Shown: positions 25,299-33,643, counted from the stretch's first letter. The stretch is DNA of 61,749 nucleotides from Azoarcus sp. TTM-91 (GCF_012911025.1 NZ_WUEI01000021.1:1-61749), one strand, 5' to 3'. The notes: generated by a model not told the origin, from the letters alone. Numbers and translations are program-made.

Positions 25299-25832
25299 TC
25301 AGGTGCCGATTTGCTTCAGGTAGTAGCCAACGCAGAAGGCACTCACAAAAAAAACCCAGCCGGCGTACTGCGTATATCGCGCAAACACGCTGTAGCGAAT
25401 CTCGTTGTCGCGGTGGTCATAGTGATCCACCACGACCGAAATCAGGTTGGCGCAGGCGCACAGCATGGCGAAGAAGATCAACCAGGCTGAAGAGCCGTGA
25501 AAGTGGACACCTTTTCCGCCTTTGGCAGGGACAAAGAGGTCATTCATGTACAGCCCCACAGCGCCATATCCCAGCAGGAAAAGCGAGGCGAGCACGTTCA
25601 GCACCCGGGTCTTCGCTGGAATATGGTTAGGCCGGTAGCCACCGGGCGCTGTCTGCGGCGCGGGCTCGGGGACAGGGCCCTCCAGAAGCACCTCGGGCGG
25701 AGAGGGAAGCGATGCTTCCAACCCGCGCTTCGCACCGGGCTGCGAGGGGTTCTCCCTCTCCGCGGATGCGATCGACATCAGCACTGCAAGCACTGCTATG
25801 GCGACGAAGATGAACAGGAACAACACGCCCAT
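25299..25832 (-). CDS. Hypothetical membrane protein, about four transmembrane segments
   Basis: A 177-residue protein. The N-terminus is a hydrophobic helix (VLFLFIFVAIAVLAVLMSIA), followed by a proline-rich polar linker to about residue 68. Three more hydrophobic segments come next: LNVLASLFLLGYGAVGLYM, AWLIFFAMLCACANLISVVV and YAGWVFFVSAFCVGYYL. A histidine-rich loop (VVDHYDHRDNE) lies between the last two. No family is recognised. Its stop is two bases before an alternative start of the next gene, so the two are likely co-transcribed. The proline-rich linker and low GC suggest an accessory gene. Confidence 0.7.
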   Translation of the reverse strand: MGVLFLFIFVAIAVLAVLMSIASAERENPSQPGAKRGLEASLPSPPEVLLEGPVPEPAPQTAPGGYRPNHIPAKTRVLNVLASLFLLGYGAVGLYMNDLFVPAKGGKGVHFHGSSAWLIFFAMLCACANLISVVVDHYDHRDNEIRYSVFARYTQYAGWVFFVSAFCVGYYLKQIGT

Positions 25833-25904
25833 GATGACTTACCAGGGGGATTGCCTATCAGGCAATCGGGGAAAGAAATGGAGTCGGGAGACGCTCAACC
25901 CGGA

Positions 25905-26290
25905 TCATTTTCCGGGCTGCCACTTGGCCTGGACCGAGAACAGCCTGACCAGCTTTTGAACACCAGCGTCATCGCATCCTTTCTTCCGCACGGCATCGGC
26001 GGTCTTGTTCGAAAGAAATTCGAATTTCTTCGTCATTGCCTCGTCTATCTGCGCCTTCGACCTGTCCGGATAGCGCTTCTGCAACTCGATAGACGCGGAG
26101 GTCGACACCACCTGGAAGTTGGCGAGGTAATTCGTCAAGGTAACCTTGTCCGGCTTTGCGCACTCCGCCGCGGCTGCGCCTGCCATGGCGAATTGATCGA
26201 ATATCTCGAGGACGGACGGCTGGCTTTGAGCCGCCACCACCTGGGGCAGGCAGGTAAGAACACAGCGCCTACTGCGGACATGAAGCGCAT
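25905..26290 (-). pseudogene. Small exported protein with an apparent one-base frameshift in the signal peptide
   Basis: The conserved-looking body is read from 26240 to 25905: QSQPSVLEIFDQFAMAGAAA, NYLANFQVVSTSASIELQKR, then KFEFLSNKTADAVRKKGCDD and a C-terminal VRLFSVQAKWQPGK. The first in-frame start is only GTG 26240 and leaves no signal peptide. A start at ATG 26290, preceded by AAGGG, reads MRFMSAVGAVFL in another frame. Joining the two frames near 26256 by restoring one base gives MRFMSAVGAVFL-T-CLPQVVAA followed by QSQPS, a perfect signal peptide and cleavage site. So the gene is either truly frameshifted or the sequence lacks one base. Function is unknown. The two cysteines (C in AECAKPDK and KKGCDD) could form a disulfide in the periplasm. 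Confidence 0.65.
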
Positions 26291-26650
26291 TGCAGCCCTT
26301 GATTGGGTAAGTGTGCCGGGAGACAAGCCGGGGAACGACGGCTACAGGGCCACCGCAACCCGACGGACAATCATCGACTCAGCGGGCTTGCCGCCAGCGC
26401 GCCCTTCTAGCCGTTTTGCATCGAAATTGCCAATCAGCATAACCAACCGCAGCGCCCCGCAGGCCTGAAGAACGTGCGAGGTGTGCAATGCATCACGCCC
26501 AGCGAGGGAAAGACCGGGGGTGCATGCGACGGAGAAGCTGCGTGGCGGAAAAGCCCGCGCGCGCCCTTACCACCCAATGTTTGATCCGGCCACCGGCGCC
26601 GGACGGCGCAGGGGGAGAGCGATACTCAGGCTGGGAGCGAAACGGGCGCC
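26291..26650. other. Intergenic region without a recognised feature
   Basis: About 360 bases between the envelope genes and the TetR gene. No coherent coding bias on either strand, no strong hairpin with T-run and no recognisable promoter. The segment 26400-26500 is AT-richer than its surroundings and could contain the promoter for the envelope genes, which read away to the left. Confidence 0.4.
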
Positions 26651-27385
26651 TCAGACCTGCGCCGTCTCCAAGGCCTCTATCCCCCCGCTGCTCGCCACCA
26701 CCTCGCCCTCGCACACCACCCGCAGCACGGAGTCCGTGATGAAGCGCTCCCAGTGCGCGAGCGCGTCGGCGTGCTCCATGTCTTCGCCGAGGAAGGCGGA
26801 GAGGGTGTGGCGGTTGGAGAGGTAGAAGTAGCCCAGCGAGGCGATCATGATGTAGAGGTCGCGGGCGTTGAGTTCGGCGCGGAAGATGCCCTGGTCGACG
26901 CCGCTGGCGAGGATGCGGTCGAGGATGGCGATGGCGGGCGAGGAGTATTCCTGGGCGCGCTCGGACTTGGTGATGTGCTTGCCCTTGAGCAGGTTCTCGT
27001 TGTTGAGCAGGCTGATGAGTTCGGGGTTCTTGCGGTAGTAGTTCCAGACGAAGCGCACCACTTCGACCAGGGCTTCGCGGGGGCGCCCGACTTCGAGGTC
27101 GAGGGCGCGCTCGGCGACGTCCATGCGGCGGTAGACCTCTTCCAGCACTTCGACGTAGAGCTGTTCCTTGCTGCCGAAGTAGTAGTAGATCATGCGGTCG
27201 TAGGAGCGTGCCGCGCGGGAGATCTGTTCGACGCGGCCGCCGGCGAAGCCGTGGCGGGCGAAGATCTTGATGGCGGCCTTGAGGATGTTGTCGCGGGTGG
27301 CTTGCGCCGAGCGCTCGCGCACGCCGGTGCGCTCGGCGGCGGGCTTTTTCGCCGTGGTACGGCGCGGCGCCTTCTGGGTGCTCAT
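26651..27385 (-). CDS. TetR family transcriptional regulator
   Basis: From ATG 27385 (AGAGGA upstream) the protein has 244 residues. A basic, alanine/threonine-rich tail of about 30 residues precedes the helix-turn-helix: TRDNILKAAIKIFARHGFAGGRVEQISRAARSYDRMIYYYFGSKEQLYVEVLEE in pattern, typical of TetR. The C-terminal domain (NPELISLLNNENLLKGKHI, then ILASGVDQGIFRAELNARDLYIMIASLGYFY) fits the TetR_C subfamilies that bind acyl or aromatic ligands. It lies 150 bases downstream of livF on the same strand and is probably the local repressor of the second Liv operon. Candidate operators are the tandem 22-base repeats at 32591-32634. Confidence 0.92.
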   Translation of the reverse strand: MSTQKAPRRTTAKKPAAERTGVRERSAQATRDNILKAAIKIFARHGFAGGRVEQISRAARSYDRMIYYYFGSKEQLYVEVLEEVYRRMDVAERALDLEVGRPREALVEVVRFVWNYYRKNPELISLLNNENLLKGKHITKSERAQEYSSPAIAILDRILASGVDQGIFRAELNARDLYIMIASLGYFYLSNRHTLSAFLGEDMEHADALAHWERFITDSVLRVVCEGEVVASSGGIEALETAQV

Positions 27386-27535
27386 CCTGGATTTCCTCTG
27401 TGGCCTGTTGCCTTTTGCATACCGCGGCCGCTCGTTGCGGCGGCCTTGCGGACCGGTCAGGACTGGCGCGGCCCGCCGGGGTCGCGCAAGCATAGCAGAC
27501 GGCTCCGCGGCCCCGGCGAGCGGGGCCGCGGCGGC

Positions 27536-28282
27536 TTACACCGTCAGGTAGGAGCGGCGGACTTCCTCATTGGCGGCGAGTTCGGCCATGGTGCCGGAGA
27601 AGCGGATCTGCCCCTTTTCCAGCACGTAGGCACGGTCGGACACCAGTTCGGCGAAGTGCACGTTCTGCTCCGACAGCAGGATGCTGACGCCCTGCGACTT
27701 GAGCGCCAGGATCATGTGCGCCATCTGCTCGACGATGACCGGCGCCACCCCTTCCGAGGGCTCGTCCAGCAGCACCAGGTAGGGGTTGCCCATGAGCGTG
27801 CGCGACACGGTGAGCATCTGCTGCTCGCCGCCGCTCATGCGGCCGCCGAGGCGGTCCGGCCCCATTTCCTTGAGGTTGGGAAAGAGGTCGTAGAGCTTCT
27901 GCGGCGTCCATTCCGGCGCCGGGCTGTCGTCCGGCCAGCGGCGCGCGGCCTGGCGGCCGACTTCCAGGTTCTCGGCGATGGTGAGGTCGGTGAAGATGCG
28001 GCGGTCTTCCGGCACGAAGCCCAGGCCCATGCGGGCGATCTGCGACGGGCTGCGGCCGGAGATGTCCTGCCCCATGAGCTTGACCGTGCCCTTGCGGCGT
28101 TCGAGCAGGCCCATGAGCGTCTTGAAAGTGGTGGACTTGCCGGCGCCGTTGCGGCCCATCAGCGCCACCACTTCGCCGCGCTTCACCTCGAAGCCGACGT
28201 CGAACAGGATGTGGGCGGCGCCGTACCAGGCGTTCAGCCCTTCCACCGTCAGCAGCGTCGGCGGCGGTTCCCTGTGGATCAT
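27536..28282 (-). CDS. livF: Liv-type ABC transporter ATPase LivF
   Basis: A 248-residue ATPase from ATG 28282. Walker A is GRNGAGKSTTFKTLMG, the Q-loop region is GFVPEDRRIFTDLTI, the signature is MSGGEQQMLTVSRTLMG and Walker B is LVLLDEPSEGVAP, followed by LLSEQNVHFA, which has the H-loop in the LivF style (Q-N-x-H). It overlaps livG by ATGA. It supplies half of the ATP-binding pair for the fused permease at 29058-30950. Confidence 0.94.
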   Translation of the reverse strand: MIHREPPPTLLTVEGLNAWYGAAHILFDVGFEVKRGEVVALMGRNGAGKSTTFKTLMGLLERRKGTVKLMGQDISGRSPSQIARMGLGFVPEDRRIFTDLTIAENLEVGRQAARRWPDDSPAPEWTPQKLYDLFPNLKEMGPDRLGGRMSGGEQQMLTVSRTLMGNPYLVLLDEPSEGVAPVIVEQMAHMILALKSQGVSILLSEQNVHFAELVSDRAYVLEKGQIRFSGTMAELAANEEVRRSYLTV

Positions 28283-29061
28283 GCTGCGACCTCCTCTTGG
28301 GCGACCGGTTTCTCGAAGGTCTTGCCGGTGCCGAAGTACACCTCCTGCACCTTGGGATGATTGCGGATCTCCTCGCCGGAGCCGGCGGCGATCAGCCGCC
28401 CGCGGGCGAGCACGATCATGCGGTCGGCGTAGGCGAAGACGACGTCCATGCTGTGCTCGGTGAACAGCACCGCCAGCTTGCGTTCCACCACCAGGCGCTT
28501 GGTGAGCGCCATCAGGTCGTTGCGCTCCTTGGGCGCCATGCCGGCGGTGGGCTCGTCCATCAGCAGCAGCTTGGGATCGTTGGCCAGCGCAATGGCCAGC
28601 TCCACCCGCTTGACGTCGCCATAGGCAAGCGCGCTGCACGGGCGGTCGGCGTCGGCCTTCATGCCGACCTGGTCCAGCAATTCCAGCGCCTCGTTGCGGT
28701 AAGCGCCGGCGGCGCGCGACCACAGCGAGTACAGCTTGCCGTGGGACGAGATCAGCGCCATCTGCACGTTCTCCACCACGGTGAGCGAGGCGAAGGTCTC
28801 GGCGATCTGGAAGGTGCGGCCCACGCCCATCTTCCAGATCTCGCGCGGCTTGAGGCCGACCAGTTCGCGGCCGTCCAGCTTCACCGAGCCGCCGCTGGCG
28901 CGCAGTTGGCCGTTCACCATGTTGAAGGTGGTGGACTTGCCGGCGCCGTTGGGGCCGATCAGGGCAAGCAGTTCGCCGGCGGCGACATCGAAGTCGATGC
29001 CGTCCACCGCCTTCACGCCGCCGAAGGACTTCTGCAGTCCGCGTATTTGCAGCAGGCTCAT
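28279..29061 (-). CDS. livG: Liv-type ABC transporter ATPase LivG
   Basis: A 260-residue ATPase from ATG 29061. It has LIGPNGAGKSTTFNMVNG, the LivG-specific VGRTFQIAETFASLTVVENV, the signature region ALAYGDVKRVELAIALA (Y-G-D instead of S-G-G, as usual in LivG proteins), LLLMDEPTAGMAP and FTEHSMDVV. The C-terminal tail (YFGTGKTFEKPVAQEEVAA) is short. It overlaps both livF and the permease gene by four bases. Confidence 0.94.
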   Translation of the reverse strand: MSLLQIRGLQKSFGGVKAVDGIDFDVAAGELLALIGPNGAGKSTTFNMVNGQLRASGGSVKLDGRELVGLKPREIWKMGVGRTFQIAETFASLTVVENVQMALISSHGKLYSLWSRAAGAYRNEALELLDQVGMKADADRPCSALAYGDVKRVELAIALANDPKLLLMDEPTAGMAPKERNDLMALTKRLVVERKLAVLFTEHSMDVVFAYADRMIVLARGRLIAAGSGEEIRNHPKVQEVYFGTGKTFEKPVAQEEVAA

Positions 29062-30950
29062 CGTGCGGCCTCCCGGTTGGGTTTGAGCTTGACCACCAGG
29101 TCGTGGATGAAGCCGGCCAGGCCCTGCGGGAACACCAGCACCAGGAACAGGATGATGCCGCCCAGCAGCGCGCGCCAGTAGTCGGTGGAGCGCGCCACCG
29201 TATCCTGCAGCCAGGTGAAGGTGACCGCGCCGACGATGGGGCCGGCCAGCGTCTGCACGCCACCCAGCAGCACCATCACCAGGCCATCCACCGACTTGGT
29301 CACCGACAGCACTTCGGGCGAGATGCTGCCCTTGGAATACACGAACAGCGCCCCCGCCGCGCCGGCGAACACGCCGGCGATGACGAAGGCCAGCCACTGG
29401 ATGCGCTTCACGTCGATGCCGATTGCATCCGCCCGCAGCACCGAGTCGCGCCCGGCGCGCATGGCGTAGCCGAAGGGCGAGAACAGCATGCGGCGCAGCG
29501 CGAACAGGCCGACCACCACCAGCACCAGCGTGAGGTAGAAGTACGCGGTGCGGTTGTTGGCCCAGCCCGAGGGCCAGATGCCGATCAGGCCGTTGGAACC
29601 GCCGGTGAAGTCATCCCACTGGAAGGCGATGGACCAGGCGATCTGGCCGAAGGCCAGCGTCAGCATGGCCAGATAGACGCCGGACAGGCGCACGCTGAAC
29701 CAGCCGAACACCACCGCCCCCAGGCCCGCCACCACCGGCGCCAGGATGAGCGCGGCTTCCATCGGCAGCCCGGCGGCCTTCATCAGCAGCGCGGCGCCGT
29801 AGGCCCCCAGGCCGAAGTAGGCGGCGTGGCCGAAGGAGTGCATGCCGCCCGGGCCCATGATGAAGTGCAGGCTGGCGGCGAACAGCGCCGCGATCAGCAG
29901 ATCCACCGACAGCACCAGCGCGTACGGGAACTGGCCCTGCAGCAGCGGCAGCACCGCCATGCCGGCCACCAGCGCCACCGCGAACCAGCGCAGCGACTTG
30001 CCCGCCGGGCGCAGCGGCGCTTCCGGCGCACCGCTGTGGCGCGGCGTGCCCTGCGGACGGCCGAACAGGCCCCACGGACGCACCACCAGCACCACCGCCA
30101 TCACCAGGAACTCCACCACCAGCGTGAGCTTGGAGAAGCTGATGCTGAAGGGGCCGAAGTTCACGTCGCCCAGCCAGATGCAGATGGCCTTGATCTCGGC
30201 AATGATCAGCGCGGCGACGAAGGCGCCCGGAATGGAGCCCATGCCGCCCACCACCACCACCACGAAGGCATCGCCGATGCTGAGCATGTCCATGCCCAGG
30301 TTGGCCGGCTCGCGCGGCAGCTGCAGCGCGCCGCCGAGGCCGGCGAGCATGGCGCCCAGCGCGAACACGCCGGTGATCAGCCAGGATTGATGCACGCCCA
30401 GCGCGGACAGCATCTCGCGGTCCTGCGTCGCCGCGCGCACCAGCGTGCCCCAGCGGGTACGGGTGAGCAGCAGCCACACCAGCGCCAGCACCACCGGGCC
30501 GATGACGATCAGGAACAGGTCGTAGGTGGGGAAGTTGCGGCCGAGGATTTCCACCGAGCCTTCCAGCCCCGGCGCGCGGCGGCCGAGCAGGTCTTCCGCG
30601 CCCCAGATCCACAGCACGCCGTCCTTGATCACCAGCACCAGGGCGAAGGTGGCAAGCAGCTGGAACAGCTCCGGCGCCTTGTAGATACGGCGCAGCAGCA
30701 CCATCTCGATCAGCGCGCCGATGAAGCCCACCGCCAGCGCCGAAAACACCAGGGAGAACCAGAAGCCGACGCCGCCCGCCAACCGCTCGGACATGCTGTA
30801 GGCGATGTACACCCCCAGCATGTAGAGCGAACCGTGGGCGAAGTTAACGATCCGGGTGACGCCGAAGATCAGCGACAGCCCCGCCGCCACCAGGAACAGC
30901 GACGAGGCGCCCGCCAACCCATTCAGCAGTTGGACGAGGAAGGAACTCAT
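29058..30950 (-). CDS. Fused Liv-type ABC permease (LivH-LivM in one chain)
   Basis: A 630-residue membrane protein made of two complete permease units. The LivH-like half runs from the start to about residue 295: LNGLAGASSLFLVAAGLSLIFGVTRIVNFAHGSLYMLG, TLVRAATQDREMLSALGV and FVVVVVGGMGSIPGAFVAALII. A linker rich in proline and arginine (GRPQGTPRHSGAPEAPLRPAGK) follows. The LivM-like half then has FIMGPGGMHSFGHAAYFGLGAYGAALLM, GYAMRAGRDSVLRADAIGIDVK and VMVLLGGVQTLAGPIVGA. In the other two systems of this window the two permeases are separate genes. The fusion is clean, in one frame with no overlap signal. One-base TAATG coupling links it to the upstream binding-protein gene. Confidence 0.94.
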   Translation of the reverse strand: MSSFLVQLLNGLAGASSLFLVAAGLSLIFGVTRIVNFAHGSLYMLGVYIAYSMSERLAGGVGFWFSLVFSALAVGFIGALIEMVLLRRIYKAPELFQLLATFALVLVIKDGVLWIWGAEDLLGRRAPGLEGSVEILGRNFPTYDLFLIVIGPVVLALVWLLLTRTRWGTLVRAATQDREMLSALGVHQSWLITGVFALGAMLAGLGGALQLPREPANLGMDMLSIGDAFVVVVVGGMGSIPGAFVAALIIAEIKAICIWLGDVNFGPFSISFSKLTLVVEFLVMAVVLVVRPWGLFGRPQGTPRHSGAPEAPLRPAGKSLRWFAVALVAGMAVLPLLQGQFPYALVLSVDLLIAALFAASLHFIMGPGGMHSFGHAAYFGLGAYGAALLMKAAGLPMEAALILAPVVAGLGAVVFGWFSVRLSGVYLAMLTLAFGQIAWSIAFQWDDFTGGSNGLIGIWPSGWANNRTAYFYLTLVLVVVGLFALRRMLFSPFGYAMRAGRDSVLRADAIGIDVKRIQWLAFVIAGVFAGAAGALFVYSKGSISPEVLSVTKSVDGLVMVLLGGVQTLAGPIVGAVTFTWLQDTVARSTDYWRALLGGIILFLVLVFPQGLAGFIHDLVVKLKPNREAAR

Positions 30951-32152
30951 TACTTGTCCCCGCGCATCTTCTTCACCTCTTCGTCGCTGGGCTGCACGGT
31001 GGCGCCATCGACGTAGCGGTAATCGACCATGATGCCCTTGTCGCCGGTGTTCTTCAGCTTGCCGATGTAGGCGCCCATGGTGGATTGGTTGTCCTGCGGG
31101 CGATAGACGATCTCGCCGAAGGGCGTATCCACCTTCAGGCCCTTGAAGGCGGCGATGAGCTTCTCGGTGTCGGTGCCGCCCGCCTTCTTGATGCCGGCCG
31201 CCAGCGATTTGATGGCGCTGTAGCCCACCACCGCACCCAGGCGCGGGTAGTCGTTGAACTTGGCCACGTAGGCGGCGCGGAAGGCCTTGTGCTCAGGCGT
31301 CTCCAGCGAATCCTGCGGATAACCGCTGACGATCCAGCCATCCGGCGTTTCGCCGCGCAGCGGGTCCAGGTATTCCGGCTCGCCGGTCAGCATGCTGACC
31401 ACCTGCACGCTCTTGAACAGGCCGCGGGTGTTGCCCTCGCGCACGAACTTGGCGAGATCCGGCCCGAACAGGGTGTTGAAGATCGCATCCGGCTTGGCAT
31501 CGGCCACCGCCTGCACCACGCTGCCGGCATCCACCTTGCCCAGCGGCGGCGCCTGCTCGATCACGAACTCCACGTCCGGCTGGGCTTGCTTCAGCAGCTT
31601 CTTGAAGGTGGCGATGGAGGACTGGCCGAACTCGTAGTTGGGGTAGATCAGCGCCCACTTCTTCTTCTTCAGCTTCGCCGCCTCGGCCGCCAGCATCGCC
31701 GTCTGCATGTAGGTGGAGGTGCGCATGCGGTAGGTGTAGCGGTTGCCGTTTTCCCACACGATCTTGTCGGTCAGCGGCTCGGTGCCGAGGTAAAACACCT
31801 TGCGCTGCTGGGCGTAGTCCGCCAGCGCCAGGCCGACATGGGATAGGAAGGAGCCGGCGATCAGGTCCACGCCCTCGCGCGACAGCAGCTCGTCCGCCAG
31901 GCGCACCGCGTCGCCCGGGTTGGCGTTGTCGTCGCGGGTGATCACTTCCAGCTTCTTGCCATTGACGCCGCCGGCGCCGTTGATTTCGTCCAGCGCCAGG
32001 GTCATGCCGCGCTTGTAGGCGTCGAGGAACACCGGCTGCGCCTTGTAGCTGTTGATTTCGCCGATCTTGATCACATCGGCGGCCCAGGCGCTGGCGGAGG
32101 CACCGAGAACACCGGTGAGGGCAATGGCGAGGACGGCAGGCTTCAGCTTCAT
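30950..32152 (-). CDS. Branched-chain amino acid-type ABC transporter substrate-binding protein
   Basis: A 400-residue protein from ATG 32152, preceded by CAGGAG. The signal peptide is KLKPAVLAIALTGVLGASASAWA, cut before ADVIKIG. It follows the Peripla_BP_6 pattern: LDAYKRGMTLALDEINGAGGVNGKKLEVI, DLIAGSFLSHVGLALADYAQ, IYPNYEFGQSSIATFKKLL and RLGAVVGYSAIKSLAAGI. It is first in the operon with the fused permease, livG and livF. The subgroup seen in aromatic-degrading bacteria is linked to aromatic acid uptake. The ligand is unknown. Between it and the operator cluster at 32591-32711 lie 440 bases with one small candidate gene. Confidence 0.94.
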   Translation of the reverse strand: MKLKPAVLAIALTGVLGASASAWAADVIKIGEINSYKAQPVFLDAYKRGMTLALDEINGAGGVNGKKLEVITRDDNANPGDAVRLADELLSREGVDLIAGSFLSHVGLALADYAQQRKVFYLGTEPLTDKIVWENGNRYTYRMRTSTYMQTAMLAAEAAKLKKKKWALIYPNYEFGQSSIATFKKLLKQAQPDVEFVIEQAPPLGKVDAGSVVQAVADAKPDAIFNTLFGPDLAKFVREGNTRGLFKSVQVVSMLTGEPEYLDPLRGETPDGWIVSGYPQDSLETPEHKAFRAAYVAKFNDYPRLGAVVGYSAIKSLAAGIKKAGGTDTEKLIAAFKGLKVDTPFGEIVYRPQDNQSTMGAYIGKLKNTGDKGIMVDYRYVDGATVQPSDEEVKKMRGDK

Positions 32153-32338
32153 GTTTTTCTCCTGGCTAGTTTCTCTGTTTGGATTGCTGGGGTTGGGGGT
32201 GTTGCGGGAAATCGGGTTGAGCCGGGTTGAACATCTCCCCGCCGACCGGACGAGCGGTGGCGTAGCCAGACGGCAGGGAGCGGCCAGCGGCGCGGGAGGC
32301 AACGGCCATCAAGCCGCCACCGCATCGCCGCTAAGCGG

Positions 32339-32509
32339 TCACGCGGCGATCAGGAGCAGGGGAAACGAACCCACGCCCTGCCCGGCCTCGTCCGCATGGG
32401 CAGCAGAGGCAAAGGCCGGAACGGAAGCAGGGACGGGGTGGCACGAGGATGCGGCAGCGGGGCCGCCGGCCGGCGCGTGAGGATGCGCGGCACGTATCGT
32501 ATGGGCCAT
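32339..32509 (-). CDS. Small ORF upstream of the second Liv operon (56 aa)
   Basis: ATG 32509 lies six bases after a perfect AGGAG. The predicted peptide begins MAHTIRAAHPHAPAGGPAAA and ends in VGSFPLLLIAA. It is rich in alanine, histidine and proline and has no clear domain. It lies between the operator cluster (32591-32711) and the substrate-binding gene, in the same direction, so it would be on the 5' end of that mRNA. It may be a leader peptide, a small protein, or a chance frame with a good ribosome-binding site. Confidence 0.4.
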   Translation of the reverse strand: MAHTIRAAHPHAPAGGPAAASSCHPVPASVPAFASAAHADEAGQGVGSFPLLLIAA

Positions 32510-32590
32510 GGACTACTCCTGTCGGGTGGACCGGCAAGGGCGAAAACCGCCTCGGCTACGGTCCCGTCCGGCTGTGCCGGATCGTCTGTT

Positions 32591-32634
32591 TTTTCATGTA
32601 GTGAGTCTTACATTTTCATGTAGTGCCCATTACA
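32591..32634. promoter_or_regulatory. Tandem 22-base operator-like repeats
   Basis: Two adjacent 22-base units (32591-32612 and 32613-32634) share TTTTCATGTAGTG and TACA and differ only in five internal bases. The second unit contains the dyad ATGTA-N8-TACAT. A period of 22 bases is about two helical turns, so two dimers would bind the same face. The position upstream of the Liv operon (start 32152) fits a TetR- or MarR-type operator. Confidence 0.65.
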
Positions 32635-32638
32635 TTTT

Positions 32639-32656
32639 TTGCGCAATCTAGCGCAA
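32639..32656. promoter_or_regulatory. Perfect dyad TTGCGC-N6-GCGCAA
   Basis: Perfect six-base arms with a six-base AT-rich spacer, four bases beyond the tandem repeats. It could be a second operator, for example for the MarR regulator at 33164, or overlap a promoter. Confidence 0.5.
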
Positions 32657-32696
32657 CGATCCTGCCGATACAACAAGTTTTTTTCACACCGAAACA

Positions 32697-32711
32697 GTGC
32701 ATTAGATGCAC
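32697..32711. promoter_or_regulatory. Perfect dyad GTGCAT-TAG-ATGCAC
   Basis: Perfect six-base arms around TAG. It is the third palindrome in 120 bases in the spacer between the Liv operon and the MarR gene. Confidence 0.5.
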
Positions 32712-33163
32712 CAACTTGAAGCCGCGGAAAAGCGCGTGACGCATCGCAATAATTGGCGCAGCGCAGAATTCGGATCGCACGGACCATGCCGCTTCCGCGC
32801 CGCATTCCAGTTCAATGGAATATCGCCGGATGCCTTGCCGCTAAAGCCATTGGCAAATGCCGCGCGGCCATGCACTAAAGCCGTGCCTCGACCCGCGCGG
32901 ACAACCCGCAACGCAGCATGTTTTTCGTACAGTGTTCACTTAACGAAAAAACCGCTGGCACCCATCCTACAAGGCAGGCGGCGACGCCAAGCGCCTGATT
33001 CCGCAGCCCAAGCCGAGCGCGGCGCGGACTCCCACCCGGCGGCGCACTGCGGTTAGACTCTGGCCCATCCGGCGCCCAGCCCCACCCGCAGCGACACAGA
33101 GCCGGGGGCAAACGCAGCGCCCGCAACCCGGCAACACACTCCTAGACAGGCAGCCTCCCACCC
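32712..33163. other. Remainder of the divergent spacer to MarR gene
   Basis: No gene is supported. The part up to 32960 is AT-richer and may contain the MarR promoter. From 32960 it becomes GC-rich, with no clear -10 near the start at 33164. Confidence 0.4.
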
Positions 33164-33643
33164 ATGCCCAACGGCGAAGACCCCCACTACCACTTCTCGG
33201 AACAGGTCGGCCACCTGCTGCGCCGCGCCTACCAGCGCCATATGGCGATCTTCCAGCAGCAGATCCCGGACTCGCAGCTCACCGCCGCCCAGTTCGTGGT
33301 GCTGTGCGCCGTGCGCGACAACGGCTCCTGCTCGCTCAGCACCATCGTCGGCGCCAGCGCCATCGACCAGGCCACCGTGCGCGGCATCGTCGAACGCCTG
33401 AAAGCGCGCAAGCTGCTCAGCGTCAGCCACGACCCGCTGGACCGCCGCAAGGTGCTGGTCGCCCTCACCCCCGAAGGCCAGGAACTGGTGGTGCGCATGG
33501 TGCCCTTCGCCGAGCAGATCACCGAGGCGACCTTCGGCAGCCTGAACCCGGCCGAGCGAGTCGCGCTGCTGTTTTTGCTGCGGAAGATCGGCGGCTTCGA
33601 CGAAGCCGCGTCGGTGGCGCTGGAGGAAGGCGGCTCCCGGTAG
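33164..33643 (+). CDS. MarR family transcriptional regulator
   Basis: A 159-residue protein. The winged helix is in LTAAQFVVLCAVRDNGSCSLSTIVGASAIDQATVRGIVERLKARKLLSVSHDPLDRRKVLVALTPEG in pattern, with the DRR wing motif characteristic of MarR. The N-terminal helix (FSEQVGHLLRRAYQRHMAIF) and the C-terminal helices form the dimer interface. It is read away from the second Liv operon and toward the sigma54 activator. It probably senses an aromatic acid and controls the divergent genes. The dyads at 32639 and 32697 are candidate sites. Confidence 0.93.
   Translation: MPNGEDPHYHFSEQVGHLLRRAYQRHMAIFQQQIPDSQLTAAQFVVLCAVRDNGSCSLSTIVGASAIDQATVRGIVERLKARKLLSVSHDPLDRRKVLVALTPEGQELVVRMVPFAEQITEATFGSLNPAERVALLFLLRKIGGFDEAASVALEEGGSR

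Noticed and set aside
25497..26468. 323-codon plus-strand frame across the envelope genes
   Set aside because: It covers two minus-strand genes with signal peptide and membrane segments. Its own translation has no coherent features.
29103..31016. 637-codon plus-strand frame opposite the fused permease
   Set aside because: Antisense shadow of a hydrophobic protein. The translation is histidine/glutamine-rich without domains or a ribosome-binding site.
32591..32634. Possible CRISPR or microsatellite
   Set aside because: Only two directly adjacent units without spacers. Unit length and dyads fit operators.
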